Source of the DNA: Acidobacteriota bacterium
Lineage (GTDB): Bacteria; Acidobacteriota; Terriglobia; Bryobacterales; Bryobacteraceae
Assembly (NCBI GenBank): GCA_016213775.1
Contig: JACQZR010000283.1
Location: 22,281-86,280 of the forward strand
Length of the DNA: 64,000 bases
Reading direction: 5' to 3'
Positions 17,205 through 25,352 of this stretch are shown piece after piece. Below the pieces are notes generated by a model. The model was not told where the DNA came from and searched no databases. It saw only the letters and a list, made by a program, of their open reading frames with translations. The position numbers and the translations under genes are program-made. The first letter of the stretch is position 1, and every line of letters begins with the position of its first letter.

Positions 17205-17830
17205 TTCTGTTCTCCTAACGGGCGAATGCGGAAATTGCGGAGTTGTACTTCCATGCCATCGAATGCTTTGCCTGCGTGGATCTGGATGCCGACGGAGCCC
17301 GCGCCGGGGAAGGCATTGTCGCGCTTGTCCACCACTTGCCTGCCGTTGAGCCAGATCCGGTAGCGGTCGCCTTCGGCGTGGATGCGGAGTTTGTTCCAAC
17401 CATCCTTATGGACCGTGGCGGCGTCACGGTTCTCTGCAATGAAGGCTTTCCCCATGCAGTAGAGCGAGCCGGAGAGGACGCCGGGGTGGCTGGACTGGTC
17501 GATGAAGTCGGCTTGATAGCCGCTGCGCGGGCCGTTCACGCGAAACCAGACGCCGCTGTTGCCGGGCCATGTCATCTTCCATTCGACTTCGAGTTCGAAG
17601 TCCTTGTAATGGGCTTCGGAGTAGAGGTCACCGGCGGCGCCGGCCGGGCCTTGCCGGCCGATGAGTACACCGTTTGAGGCGCTCCAGGTGGCGTTGCCTT
17701 CGGCCCGCCAGCCGTTGAGCGTGGACCCTTTGACGAGCGGGATCCACTTGCCGGAGGGAGGGCCTGCGGCGCGAACAGGGACCGGAAGCAGCAGAAGAGC
17801 GAGTGCGGCGGCGAAGATCTTTCCAATCAT
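17201..17830 (-). CDS. DUF1080 (3-keto-disaccharide hydrolase-like) secreted protein
   Basis: 209 aa from the ATG at 17830, chosen because it opens a signal peptide (MIGKIFAAALALLLLPVPVRA). In-frame upstream sequence to 18121 lacks family character. The mature part has the concanavalin-like DUF1080 pattern: 'WIPLVKGSTLNGWRAEG', 'DFELEVEWKM', 'GNSGVWFRV', 'WNKLRIHAEGDRYRIWLNG' and 'SVGIQIHAG'. Recent annotations call this family 3-keto-disaccharide hydrolase. It overlaps the Gfo/Idh gene downstream, which could supply or use keto-sugars. Confidence 0.9.
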   Translation of the reverse strand: MIGKIFAAALALLLLPVPVRAAGPPSGKWIPLVKGSTLNGWRAEGNATWSASNGVLIGRQGPAGAAGDLYSEAHYKDFELEVEWKMTWPGNSGVWFRVNGPRSGYQADFIDQSSHPGVLSGSLYCMGKAFIAENRDAATVHKDGWNKLRIHAEGDRYRIWLNGRQVVDKRDNAFPGAGSVGIQIHAGKAFDGMEVQLRNFRIRPLGEQK

Positions 17831-18202
17831 GAACGATGGCTCCAAACGCCCCCAGTACATCGCAAGTGGCATGGTGTAGGCAAGCGTTGCTCGTCTCTCA
17901 TTGTGAGACATAATGTCTTGTTTAACGTGCCTCATTTTCGGGCGGCTACTATCCTCCATCGTCTGGGAAGATTGCGGCCGTTGATGCTGACCTTGTAGTA
18001 GCGTGGTGTTTGCAGCAACGTGTCCTCTTTCGACAGCCGGACTGAAGAGGTGCGTTCCAGCGATGACGGCGTGGCTGCCTTGAATCCGGCTTGCTTCAAT
18101 GGGGTGCACCTCCGCCCGCACGTGGCTTATTTGCCCCGCCTGTCTCGCAACGCCTTGTCCAAAAAAGGCTCAATCACCAAGCGCAACTGCGCGACTCTGC
18201 GT
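17831..18202. other. Intergenic region with a 13-bp palindrome
   Basis: No gene is supported. A perfect inverted repeat AGACAT-A-ATGTCT lies at 17906-17918, 76-88 nt upstream of the DUF1080 start, and could be an operator. On the minus strand a run of six T at about 18158-18163 follows a short GC stem (GCGC-AGTT-GCGC) shortly after the stop of the modular secreted protein; this is a weak terminator candidate. Confidence 0.35.
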
Positions 18203-20122
18203 TCATCTGCTGAAGTAGCCGCTCACCTCGAGAGCTACATGAGTTGTGGCGGCGACTCTCACATCGATCGAGCCTGTAGAAGATGCGGGCACAATACCAG
18301 AGTTCGCCAGCGTCTGCCCTTGAAACGCGTTGAGCTGTGAAATATTGGGCCACGGCGTTCCCGATGGCCACATGCTGAGGAACGGCATGGCGAGGCCGTT
18401 GGGGAACACCGAAGCATTCATTGCCCAGGCACGCGCTGTGTTGGGTAACCCCGAACACCGTCCTGTGGGAACAGGCACCGTGCGATCGGCGCCCGGTGAA
18501 ATGGCAATCGGGCCGAATGCGCCGCTGAAGGCCGAATCCTGCGTGTTCAGTACGCGGCACTGTGTCGTGGGGAAGTACGAAAGTCCCCGGCCTGTACCGT
18601 CCTCGGGTGCGAAGTAGCCGTTCACATCAATGATCAGGTTCGTTGGATCGTAGGCGTAGACATCGATGCTGCCGTTGGCGCTGGCAGGCACGATGGCGCT
18701 GTTGGCCACGGCATAGCCGAAGAAGGCATTCATGTTCGAGATGTTGGGCTGCGGCACGCCGGTGGGGTAGGCGGTGATGAAGGCAACCGGATTGCCGTTG
18801 GTGAGGTCGCCGGGAGCAAGCGTCAGTTGCATCGAATAGGCCGCGGCCACCGGGATCTGGCAGGCGGGAGATCCTGGGAGCCGGAAAGTGCGGCTTGCGC
18901 GCGACTGCATCTTCTGATTGCCATAGGGTGGCGGGAGCGAACTGTAGACCGGGCCACGGGTGTCAACGGCACGGCAGGGGGCAATGGGATAGTAGAGGAG
19001 ACCAGGAGTGGCCGGGTCATCGGTGAAGTAGCCGCTGATGTCGATAATGAGGTTGACGTTGTTGGACGAGTAGACGTTGATGGCGCCTGCGGTCCCTGCT
19101 TTGACGATCGTCGCGTTGGCGATGTAGCCGCCGGTGGAGGTGCGGGCGGTGTAGAAATCGGGGCGCGGTTCTCCAGCGGGCCAGATGGTGACGAAGTCGA
19201 CGGGGCCCGTTTGATTCTCCACCGTGTCGAGTGTGGTGTTGAGGACGTAAGCTTTGGCTGTGGGGGGAACAGAACAGGTGGTGGAAGAGGGGATGGGGAT
19301 GGTGCGTGTTCCCGCGGCAGGGAGCAGGGGCGGGCCGAATGCGCCGGTGCGTGGGGCCGCGTAGGCGGTGCGAGTGTCGACGAGGCGGCATGGTGTGAGG
19401 GGGACGAAACGGGTACCTCCAGCGGCGGCTTCTTGCGAGGCGAGCGTGTACGTCCAGCCCGGCGGCAGATTGATGGTGAAGGGATCTTCAGCGCTGGCCG
19501 AGCCTCCATTGGCGATTGCGGCAGAGACCTGCAATTTTAGAGTGAAGACACAAGGGCAGTGTCTAAATTCATATTGGCCGGAGTTTAGCAGCCCGCTCTG
19601 CGCGCCGCCAAGAATGAATATGCAACGGTCGAATTCAAACTCCGGGATCATCATACAAGTCTTGGCAAAAGCAACGGAAGAAGGACGGGTGGGGGTTGCG
19701 CTTAGCGTGTAGTTTGAACTGACGGAAAAGATCACGCCAGAGCTGCCCGAACCCGCTATAGGGCGTAATGTAACGGTGTCCGCGTATGAGGCAGCAGCAC
19801 CGGCTTCGGCACCGTCATAGCTCGATTGAGCGCTGACCGACACCAAGCCCAGGTTCGCGGATGCGGCGGCGGACGAAAGAGACGGAGGCTCCGGTGGCTC
19901 GTTTCCAGGAAAGCACACCCTGCCTATCGTCTGTGGACGCAGGGACTGCGGCCTGATTCCCTCCTGGGTGATCTCCACAACGGGGTCGACACAAACGGAC
20001 TGTTGAGTGTAAACATAGAGGTTGTAGAGATTGGCGCCACAAACCACAGCCGGAAATACCAGGAGCGCCAGCGTCAGGTGACGGATCCGGGAACCGCGAT
20101 TCAGCCCGTAGATTCTGTGCAT
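18203..20122 (-). CDS. Secreted modular protein with three 'PCRxxDTR ... GYF' repeats
   Basis: 639 aa. It begins with a positively charged stretch and a signal peptide (HLTLALLVFPAVVCG). After a unique N-terminal region of about 240 residues come three modules of about 130 aa, each opening like 'FVPLTPCRLVDTRTAY' or 'YYPIAPCRAVDTRGP' and closing like 'TNLIIDVNGYFAPEDG'. The third module starts 'YFPTTQCRVLNTQ', a weakened version. Proteins like this are typical of Solibacter-type acidobacteria; their role is unknown, probably cell-surface. A second protein of this design starts at 27452. The neighbouring RCC1-like gene lies immediately upstream on the same strand. Confidence 0.8.
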   Translation of the reverse strand: MHRIYGLNRGSRIRHLTLALLVFPAVVCGANLYNLYVYTQQSVCVDPVVEITQEGIRPQSLRPQTIGRVCFPGNEPPEPPSLSSAAASANLGLVSVSAQSSYDGAEAGAAASYADTVTLRPIAGSGSSGVIFSVSSNYTLSATPTRPSSVAFAKTCMMIPEFEFDRCIFILGGAQSGLLNSGQYEFRHCPCVFTLKLQVSAAIANGGSASAEDPFTINLPPGWTYTLASQEAAAGGTRFVPLTPCRLVDTRTAYAAPRTGAFGPPLLPAAGTRTIPIPSSTTCSVPPTAKAYVLNTTLDTVENQTGPVDFVTIWPAGEPRPDFYTARTSTGGYIANATIVKAGTAGAINVYSSNNVNLIIDISGYFTDDPATPGLLYYPIAPCRAVDTRGPVYSSLPPPYGNQKMQSRASRTFRLPGSPACQIPVAAAYSMQLTLAPGDLTNGNPVAFITAYPTGVPQPNISNMNAFFGYAVANSAIVPASANGSIDVYAYDPTNLIIDVNGYFAPEDGTGRGLSYFPTTQCRVLNTQDSAFSGAFGPIAISPGADRTVPVPTGRCSGLPNTARAWAMNASVFPNGLAMPFLSMWPSGTPWPNISQLNAFQGQTLANSGIVPASSTGSIDVRVAATTHVALEVSGYFSR

Positions 20123-20183
20123 AAAATCCCCTCTTCAATTCTTTAAATCGGTTTCGGACATTCTCTCCGTAACGGCGTCTCGT

Positions 20184-21017
20184 TCAATTGGTGATCGCAA
20201 AACTGCTGGAACCGCCGGCGGCAATGGCCGTAACATTTAGCAACCCCGGAGGTGGCGTCGCCTGCCCGGAGCCGTTCTCTCCCCAGCCGGTTACTGTTCC
20301 ATCGCTTTTCAGTGCGAGACCGTGAAGACCGCCCGCAGCGATCGCAATGACATTACGCAATCCCGACGGTGGCGCGGCCGCTTCTCCATAGCTGACCACA
20401 GTCCCGTCGGACCTCAGTCCGAGATACTGATTGCCGCCGGCCGCGATCGCCCGGATGAACCTCCACAGCACTATCCCAATACCCCCGCGTGTCCAGGAGA
20501 CTACCGTTGAGTCCCACGCCAGCGCAAGATGATTACAAAGTCCACCAGCAGCGATCGCCTGGACGTTGCTCAACCCGGGCGGCATGTCGCTACAGACGCC
20601 GTCATTGATATAGCCCTTCTGCAGCAAAGTCCCGTCTCTTCTGAGCATCAGAATGCTCTCTCGTGCGGCCGCGATAGCCACCACAGATCGCTCCTGCACC
20701 CCGGAGAACCGGCCCCAGCCGACCACACTGCCGTCGCTCTTCAAGGCGAGACTACCGTCCCCGCCCGCCGCGATCGCCACGACATCGGTCAACCCCGCGG
20801 GTGGCGTAGCCTGGCCCAGGTGGTTCAGTCCCCAGCCGACTACTGTCCCCTTGCCCGTCACCGCCAGAGTGTGGGACCCGCTGGTGGCCACCGCCCTCGG
20901 CCTGCTGAATCCCGCTGGCGGGGTCAATTGCCCGTAAGAATTGTCTCCCCATCCCACAAGTACTTGGGCCTGACTACTCCCGGCCGATATCAACATGAGT
21001 GCTGCCGCTCGTAACAT
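20184..21017 (-). CDS. Secreted RCC1-repeat (beta-propeller) protein
   Basis: 277 aa. The ATG at 21017 is chosen because it opens a signal peptide (MLRAAALMLISAGSSQAQ) and has GGGAGA about 7 nt upstream. The mature protein repeats 'VVGWGxNxxGQATPPxGL-xNVxAIAAGGxxSLALKSDGT' five to six times, the bacterial RCC1/alpha-tubulin-suppressor-like pattern that folds into a propeller. It is probably extracellular; its ligand is unknown. A truncated relative of its first 33 residues lies at 28012-28218. It is divergent from the ECF sigma gene, with repeat element A between them. Confidence 0.85.
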   Translation of the reverse strand: MLRAAALMLISAGSSQAQVLVGWGDNSYGQLTPPAGFSRPRAVATSGSHTLAVTGKGTVVGWGLNHLGQATPPAGLTDVVAIAAGGDGSLALKSDGSVVGWGRFSGVQERSVVAIAAARESILMLRRDGTLLQKGYINDGVCSDMPPGLSNVQAIAAGGLCNHLALAWDSTVVSWTRGGIGIVLWRFIRAIAAGGNQYLGLRSDGTVVSYGEAAAPPSGLRNVIAIAAGGLHGLALKSDGTVTGWGENGSGQATPPPGLLNVTAIAAGGSSSFAITN

Positions 21018-21131
21018 GATAGGTCTCCCTTTTCGCATAATGAAGTTCGTAAGAAATTCCCCCAACTGTTGCTTCCCGCAGGACGCCTGGACACGTTTCT
21101 GAAAGCAATGTGGGGTTTCATTGCCGTCTCC

Positions 21132-21192
21132 ATCCAACACATGCGCATGAATCGCTGAAAGTGGGCCAGCTCGCGAATGAATTCTGTTAGAC
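21132..21192. promoter_or_regulatory. Repeated intergenic element, copy A
   Basis: Contains 'CATCCAACACATGCGC' and 'GAAAGTGGGCCAGCTCGCG' followed by 'GAATTCTGTTAGAC'. It sits between the RCC1 gene and the ECF sigma gene. Two related copies occur at 27484 and 28330, each upstream of a secreted-protein gene or its relic. A promoter or operator for this cassette is likely, but -35/-10 positions cannot be assigned by eye. Confidence 0.5.
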
Positions 21193-21213
21193 TAGGCCAC
21201 CAGAGGCCAGACC

Positions 21214-21774
21214 GTGAGCGAGGAAAGTATCACTGCGCTCTTGGGTGAATGGGGCCGCGGTGAACCCGAGGCTCTGCAGCGCCTTACTCCCCTCGTCTAC
21301 GAAGAGCTGCGGCGGCTTGCGCATCACTACCTGCGTCAGGAAACGAACGGGAACACGCTCCAAAGCACGGCCCTGGTTCACGAGGCCTATCTGCGATTGG
21401 TGGGCCAGGACAGTGTGAGCTGGCAGGGAAGGTCTCACTTCTTTGCAATCGCGGCACGCTTGATCCGTCAGATCCTGGTGGATCATGCACGAAAACGGCA
21501 CGCCGGGAAACGCGAGAGCGGCGGACCGTTGCTTTCGTTGGATGAGAGCATCGGACTGCCGGCAGGTACTCACGTGGACTTAATCCGCCTGGACGACGCA
21601 TTGTCCAGCCTCGCAATGATCGACCCGCAGCAGAGCCAGATTATCGAACTGAGGTTCTTCGGCGGGTTGTCGATCGAGGAAACCGCGCATTTAATCGGGA
21701 TTTCTCCGCGCAGCGTAAAACGGGAATGGGCCATCGCCCGCGCCTGGCTTTTTCGTGAACTGAGCAGGGCATAA
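21214..21774 (+). CDS. ECF-type RNA polymerase sigma factor (acidobacterial family)
   Basis: 186 aa with a GTG start. Typical features are 'ITALLGEWGRGEPEALQRLTPLVYEELRRLAHHYLR', 'STALVHEAYLRLV', 'FFAIAARLIRQILVDHARKR' (region 2) and 'LRFFGGLSIEETAHLIGISPRSVKREWAIARAWLFREL' (region 4). These match the ECF subfamily that in Acidobacteria and Planctomycetes is encoded next to a Ser/Thr kinase rather than an anti-sigma factor. The kinase gene begins 3 nt after its stop. It probably drives genes near the repeated elements A-C, which is an inference. Confidence 0.93.
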   Translation: MSEESITALLGEWGRGEPEALQRLTPLVYEELRRLAHHYLRQETNGNTLQSTALVHEAYLRLVGQDSVSWQGRSHFFAIAARLIRQILVDHARKRHAGKRESGGPLLSLDESIGLPAGTHVDLIRLDDALSSLAMIDPQQSQIIELRFFGGLSIEETAHLIGISPRSVKREWAIARAWLFRELSRA

Positions 21775-21777
21775 TCG

Positions 21778-24213
21778 ATGAACCCTGAGACGTGGGCCAG
21801 GGTAAAGAAGATCCTGGATGCGTGTCTGGATTTGGAACCCGCCCAGTGGGCGCACTACCTGAACGAATCGTGCGCGGGAGATTCCGAAGTCAGGGCCGAA
21901 GTGGAATCGTTGTTGTCTTCGCATGAGCAGGCGGGTGATTTTATCGTCCACCCGGCATTGCGGGAATCCTTCGTCGGCGGGCGTCTTGGCCACTGGAAAA
22001 TCGTGGCGGACATCGGAGAAGGAGGAATGAGCCGTGTCTGTCTGGCGGAGCGGGATGACGGACAATTCGAGCAGCGGGCGGCGGTCAAGATATTGAAGCG
22101 CGGAATGGACACCGATCTCGTCCTCCGGCACTTCCAAATGGAGAGGCAGATCCTGGCTGGAATGCACCACCCGCATGTCGCCCGCCTCCTGGATGGAGGC
22201 GTCACACCCGGCGGCCGGCCGTACTTCGTCATGGAGCACATTGAGGGCCAGCGCATCGATGAGTATGCGGAATCGAAAAAGCTAAGCCCGGCCGGCCGGC
22301 TGAGGCTCTTTCAGCAGGTCTGTTCCGCGGTCCACTACGCGCATCAGCGCCTGGTGGTACATCGGGACATCAAGCCAAGCAACATCCTGGTGACCCCGGA
22401 TGGAACCGCTAAACTGCTCGACTTCGGAATTGCCACGATTCTCTCTCCCGAACGCGCGCTGGGGACACTGAGCGCCGCCCAGATGCTAACCCCCGACTAC
22501 GCCAGCCCGGAGCAGATCCGCGGAGAGCCGGTTACCACGCACAGTGATGTGTATTCGCTGGGAGTGCTACTTTACAAACTGCTCACCGGACTGAATCCAC
22601 ATTCGCCGGCGAATACCTCGCCGCACGAGCTGGCGCGCGCCATCTGCGAGCGGGATCCGCACGCGCCATCCACGGTGGTGCGCCAGGAGCACCGGCGAAT
22701 CCTGGCTGGCGACTTGGACAACATCGTGTTGAAGGCGATGGAGAGGGACCCACAACAACGCTACGCTTCCGCTGAGCAGCTTTCGCAGGATATCCGTCAT
22801 TACCTCGAGGGCCGGCCCGTGCTGGCGCGGCCGCACACCTGGCGGTATCGGGCCTCGAAATTCGTCATGCGGAATAAGCTCGCGGTAGCTGGCGCCACCA
22901 CGATAGTCTTCCTGCTGGCAGGCGGCATGGCAGCGACATTGTGGCAGGCGAGAATCGCCAGGATGGAGCGCGAACGCGCCGAACAGCAGTTCTTCGAAAC
23001 CCGGCAACTGGCAAACACGCTGCTGTTCGAAGTGCACGACGCGATCAAGGACTTGCCTGGCTCGACAAAGGCCAGAGCTTTCCTCATCCAGCGTTCTCTC
23101 AAATACCTGGATCGTATCTCCGCCGCCTCTCCCGGCAACGCCGCGCTACAGCTTGAGCTGGCGGAAGGCTACAAGCGCCTGGGCGATGTGCAAGGAAAAG
23201 CCAGCGATGCGCACCTTGGTGAATATGCCTCAGCAACAAAGAGCTACGCCAAGGCGTTGGCGCTGCTGAAGTCCTCCTCCAATCCGGTCTTGGACCGGCA
23301 GCGCCGCCGCCTGATGGCGATGACTCAGCTCCGCTTCGAGAAGCTCGAAGAAACGGAACAGGCAATCCAGATTCTGGAGAGTCTCCGCGATACCGGCCGC
23401 GGGGACACGGCACCCCTTGGCGATCTCGCTGCCGGCTATGGGAGCATGGCTGATTTGATGGTGGAGCGCCGGGAACTGCCCAAGGCGCTGGAATTCCGCG
23501 TGAAGGAATGGACGCTTCAAAAACAGATTCTGGAAAAGGACTCGCGGAACATCGTAGCAACCAGGAACTACGCCCTGGCTTCCAAGAAGCTCGGTGGGCT
23601 TCTCTGGAAACTTGGCCGCCTGACGGAAGCCAGAGGCTATTATCAGACCGCCCTGCGTCTGGAAGAAGGTTGGGCCGCACTCGATCCGTCTAACACGGAT
23701 GCGAAGGCGGCGATTTCCTATAGTCACAGCGACATCGGGTTTATGCTGCGTGAGGAGAAGAAGCCACGCGAAGCACTTGAGCATTACCGCACGACGGTGA
23801 AGATTCGCGAGGAACTGGCGGCGATGGATCCGAACAACGCGCGCGCAAAGCTGAGTCTGGTATCGGCATACTGGCGGACCGCCAGCGTTTCCGTGGTCGC
23901 CGGCGATCGCGAAACTGCATGGGACCTCCTGGCAAAGGCGGTTAGGGCGCTGGCGCAGTCTAAGAGCCCCGCGCCAGGGAGCAAAGCGAGCCGGGCCGAA
24001 CTGGCTAACGTTTACAGCGTTTATGGAGAGTCCCACGCCGCCGGTGGTGACCGCGCCAACGCGCGCCTCTGGTACGAGCGGTCAAAGAAGGTATTGACCG
24101 ATCTCCACGCTTCCGGAGAATTGGACGCAAATGGCGCGGACGTGCTGGCATCGCTGGAGAAAGAACTCGCCAAGCTCGGAACCGCGCGGAAATTAACGCA
24201 TGTCCAACGGTAG
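21778..24213 (+). CDS. Membrane Ser/Thr protein kinase with TPR-type C-terminus
   Basis: 811 aa. A short N-terminal helical region is followed by a Hanks-type kinase: glycine loop GEGGMS (80-85), VAIK-equivalent lysine 104, HRDIKPSN from 195, DFG at 215-217 and 'YASPEQIRGE'. A single membrane helix follows at about residues 364-384 (LAVAGATTIVFLLAGGMAAT). The C-terminal 400 residues are TPR-like helices ('AALQLELAEGYKRLGDVQGK', 'RNYALASKKLGGLLWKLGRL'). It lies 3 nt after the sigma gene, so it very likely regulates that sigma factor or reports from the envelope to it. Parts of this gene recur as a decayed copy at 25149-25331. Confidence 0.95.
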   Translation: MNPETWARVKKILDACLDLEPAQWAHYLNESCAGDSEVRAEVESLLSSHEQAGDFIVHPALRESFVGGRLGHWKIVADIGEGGMSRVCLAERDDGQFEQRAAVKILKRGMDTDLVLRHFQMERQILAGMHHPHVARLLDGGVTPGGRPYFVMEHIEGQRIDEYAESKKLSPAGRLRLFQQVCSAVHYAHQRLVVHRDIKPSNILVTPDGTAKLLDFGIATILSPERALGTLSAAQMLTPDYASPEQIRGEPVTTHSDVYSLGVLLYKLLTGLNPHSPANTSPHELARAICERDPHAPSTVVRQEHRRILAGDLDNIVLKAMERDPQQRYASAEQLSQDIRHYLEGRPVLARPHTWRYRASKFVMRNKLAVAGATTIVFLLAGGMAATLWQARIARMERERAEQQFFETRQLANTLLFEVHDAIKDLPGSTKARAFLIQRSLKYLDRISAASPGNAALQLELAEGYKRLGDVQGKASDAHLGEYASATKSYAKALALLKSSSNPVLDRQRRRLMAMTQLRFEKLEETEQAIQILESLRDTGRGDTAPLGDLAAGYGSMADLMVERRELPKALEFRVKEWTLQKQILEKDSRNIVATRNYALASKKLGGLLWKLGRLTEARGYYQTALRLEEGWAALDPSNTDAKAAISYSHSDIGFMLREEKKPREALEHYRTTVKIREELAAMDPNNARAKLSLVSAYWRTASVSVVAGDRETAWDLLAKAVRALAQSKSPAPGSKASRAELANVYSVYGESHAAGGDRANARLWYERSKKVLTDLHASGELDANGADVLASLEKELAKLGTARKLTHVQR

Positions 24214-24423
24214 AGGGGGCCCGGCATTCAGCGTTGAGACAAGCGAGTGTGGCTTGCCTTCCGGCCACAGCGCCATACATGCCAACAGCCGGACGTCGCC
24301 ACGGGCGTATTCCCGGCGAGCGCAGATCCGTATGCAAATGCTGAACGACGATGACTTGCGGCGAACATTTGCTGCTCGCCCTCGCTTGCAGTCTCCATCA
24401 ACCGTCCCTCCGGAGGTAGTGGT
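24214..24423. other. Intergenic region between convergent genes
   Basis: Contains a hairpin candidate TGTGGC-N10-GCCACA (about 24248-24269) without a T-run. No gene is supported. Confidence 0.3.
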
Positions 24424-24999
24424 TTAGCGGGCGCGGTTTCGGCGCGCTGTAGCGAACAGCCCTGCGAGCGTCACTGCGACTAATCCGAAGGTTGAGGGTT
24501 CGGGTACGCCGGTTTGGTCGCCCACGACTGTGAGTGTAAAGACGTAGTCGGAGGTGTTGGGACCAACACCTAGGGACGAGATGAGGACATGTTGCACACT
24601 ATATGTTCCCGGGCCGAGCGGCAAGCCCGAGAAGAATTCCGTTCCTGGTGACAGAGGAGCCAGTACGTTTTGAATAATAGTTCCCTCAAAAGGTGTGGCT
24701 CCGGTTCGGACGACCCATTGGCTGAATTCGATGTTGCCAACCGCGTCGATAAGTTGCACACTGCCAGACGTGAATGACATGCCAACGGGAATCATAAAGG
24801 CGAAGGAGTCAAAATCGGACCCGGATGCTCCCGATCCGAAATTACCACGAATCGTGTTCGCGCCGACGCCGAGAGTGAACACCGTGGGGTACAGCTCTCC
24901 GAAACCTGGCGCGAATAGGTCGCCGTCGACTGACTCCGTGTAAACCAGAGGCGCGGCGAACGCGCCCAAACTTATCATGGCCAAAACCACCAATTTCAT
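24424..24999 (-). CDS. PEP-CTERM sorting-signal protein
   Basis: 191 aa. The N-terminal signal peptide (MKLVVLAMISLGAFA) is preceded by a strong Shine-Dalgarno (AGGAGGAGG). The C-terminus is a PEP-CTERM signal: 'VPEPSTFGLVAVTLAGLFATARRNRAR', i.e. PEP motif, hydrophobic helix and basic tail. Such proteins are exported and processed by exosortase (EpsH-type) for surface or matrix display. No exosortase gene is in the window. The central region is unrecognised. Confidence 0.88.
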   Translation of the reverse strand: MKLVVLAMISLGAFAAPLVYTESVDGDLFAPGFGELYPTVFTLGVGANTIRGNFGSGASGSDFDSFAFMIPVGMSFTSGSVQLIDAVGNIEFSQWVVRTGATPFEGTIIQNVLAPLSPGTEFFSGLPLGPGTYSVQHVLISSLGVGPNTSDYVFTLTVVGDQTGVPEPSTFGLVAVTLAGLFATARRNRAR

Positions 25000-25148
25000 A
25001 ATGGTTCCTCCTCCTCCTTTTTCCTACCGGCGTAGCGGTCTTCCGCTCTTGCCCACCTTGCGGCGTCAAGTAACCGGTACTCCACAATTGAGGCCGTCAA
25101 GAACGGCTACTCCGCAGGCTGCCCCCCGCAGCGCCCAAACAGGTTTTA

Positions 25149-25331
25149 ATCGGGACATCAAGCCAGTCCACATCCTGGTGACCCCGGATGGAACATCCAA
25201 ACTGCTCGACTTCGGAATTGCCACGATTCTCTCTCCCGAACGCGCTGGGGACACTGAGCGCGGCGGCGATTTCCTATAGTCACAGCGACATCGGGTTTCT
25301 GCCGCGTGAGGAAGCCACGCGAAGCACTCGG
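25149..25331 (+). pseudogene. Decayed, internally deleted copy of the adjacent Ser/Thr kinase gene
   Basis: Bases 25149-25262 match the kinase gene from about 22361 to 22478 (peptide 'RDIKPVHILVTPDG', 'LLDFGIATILSPER'). They then jump directly to a match with about 23706-23785 (tatagtcacagcgacatcgg). A 2-bp deletion before the junction (cgcgcgctgg to cgcgctgg) also breaks the frame. The deletion removes about 1.23 kb, with a GC-rich 'gcggcg' at the join. It has no start and cannot encode a kinase. Confidence 0.9.
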
Positions 25332-25352
25332 GTACCAGGGAAACGATCTTTG

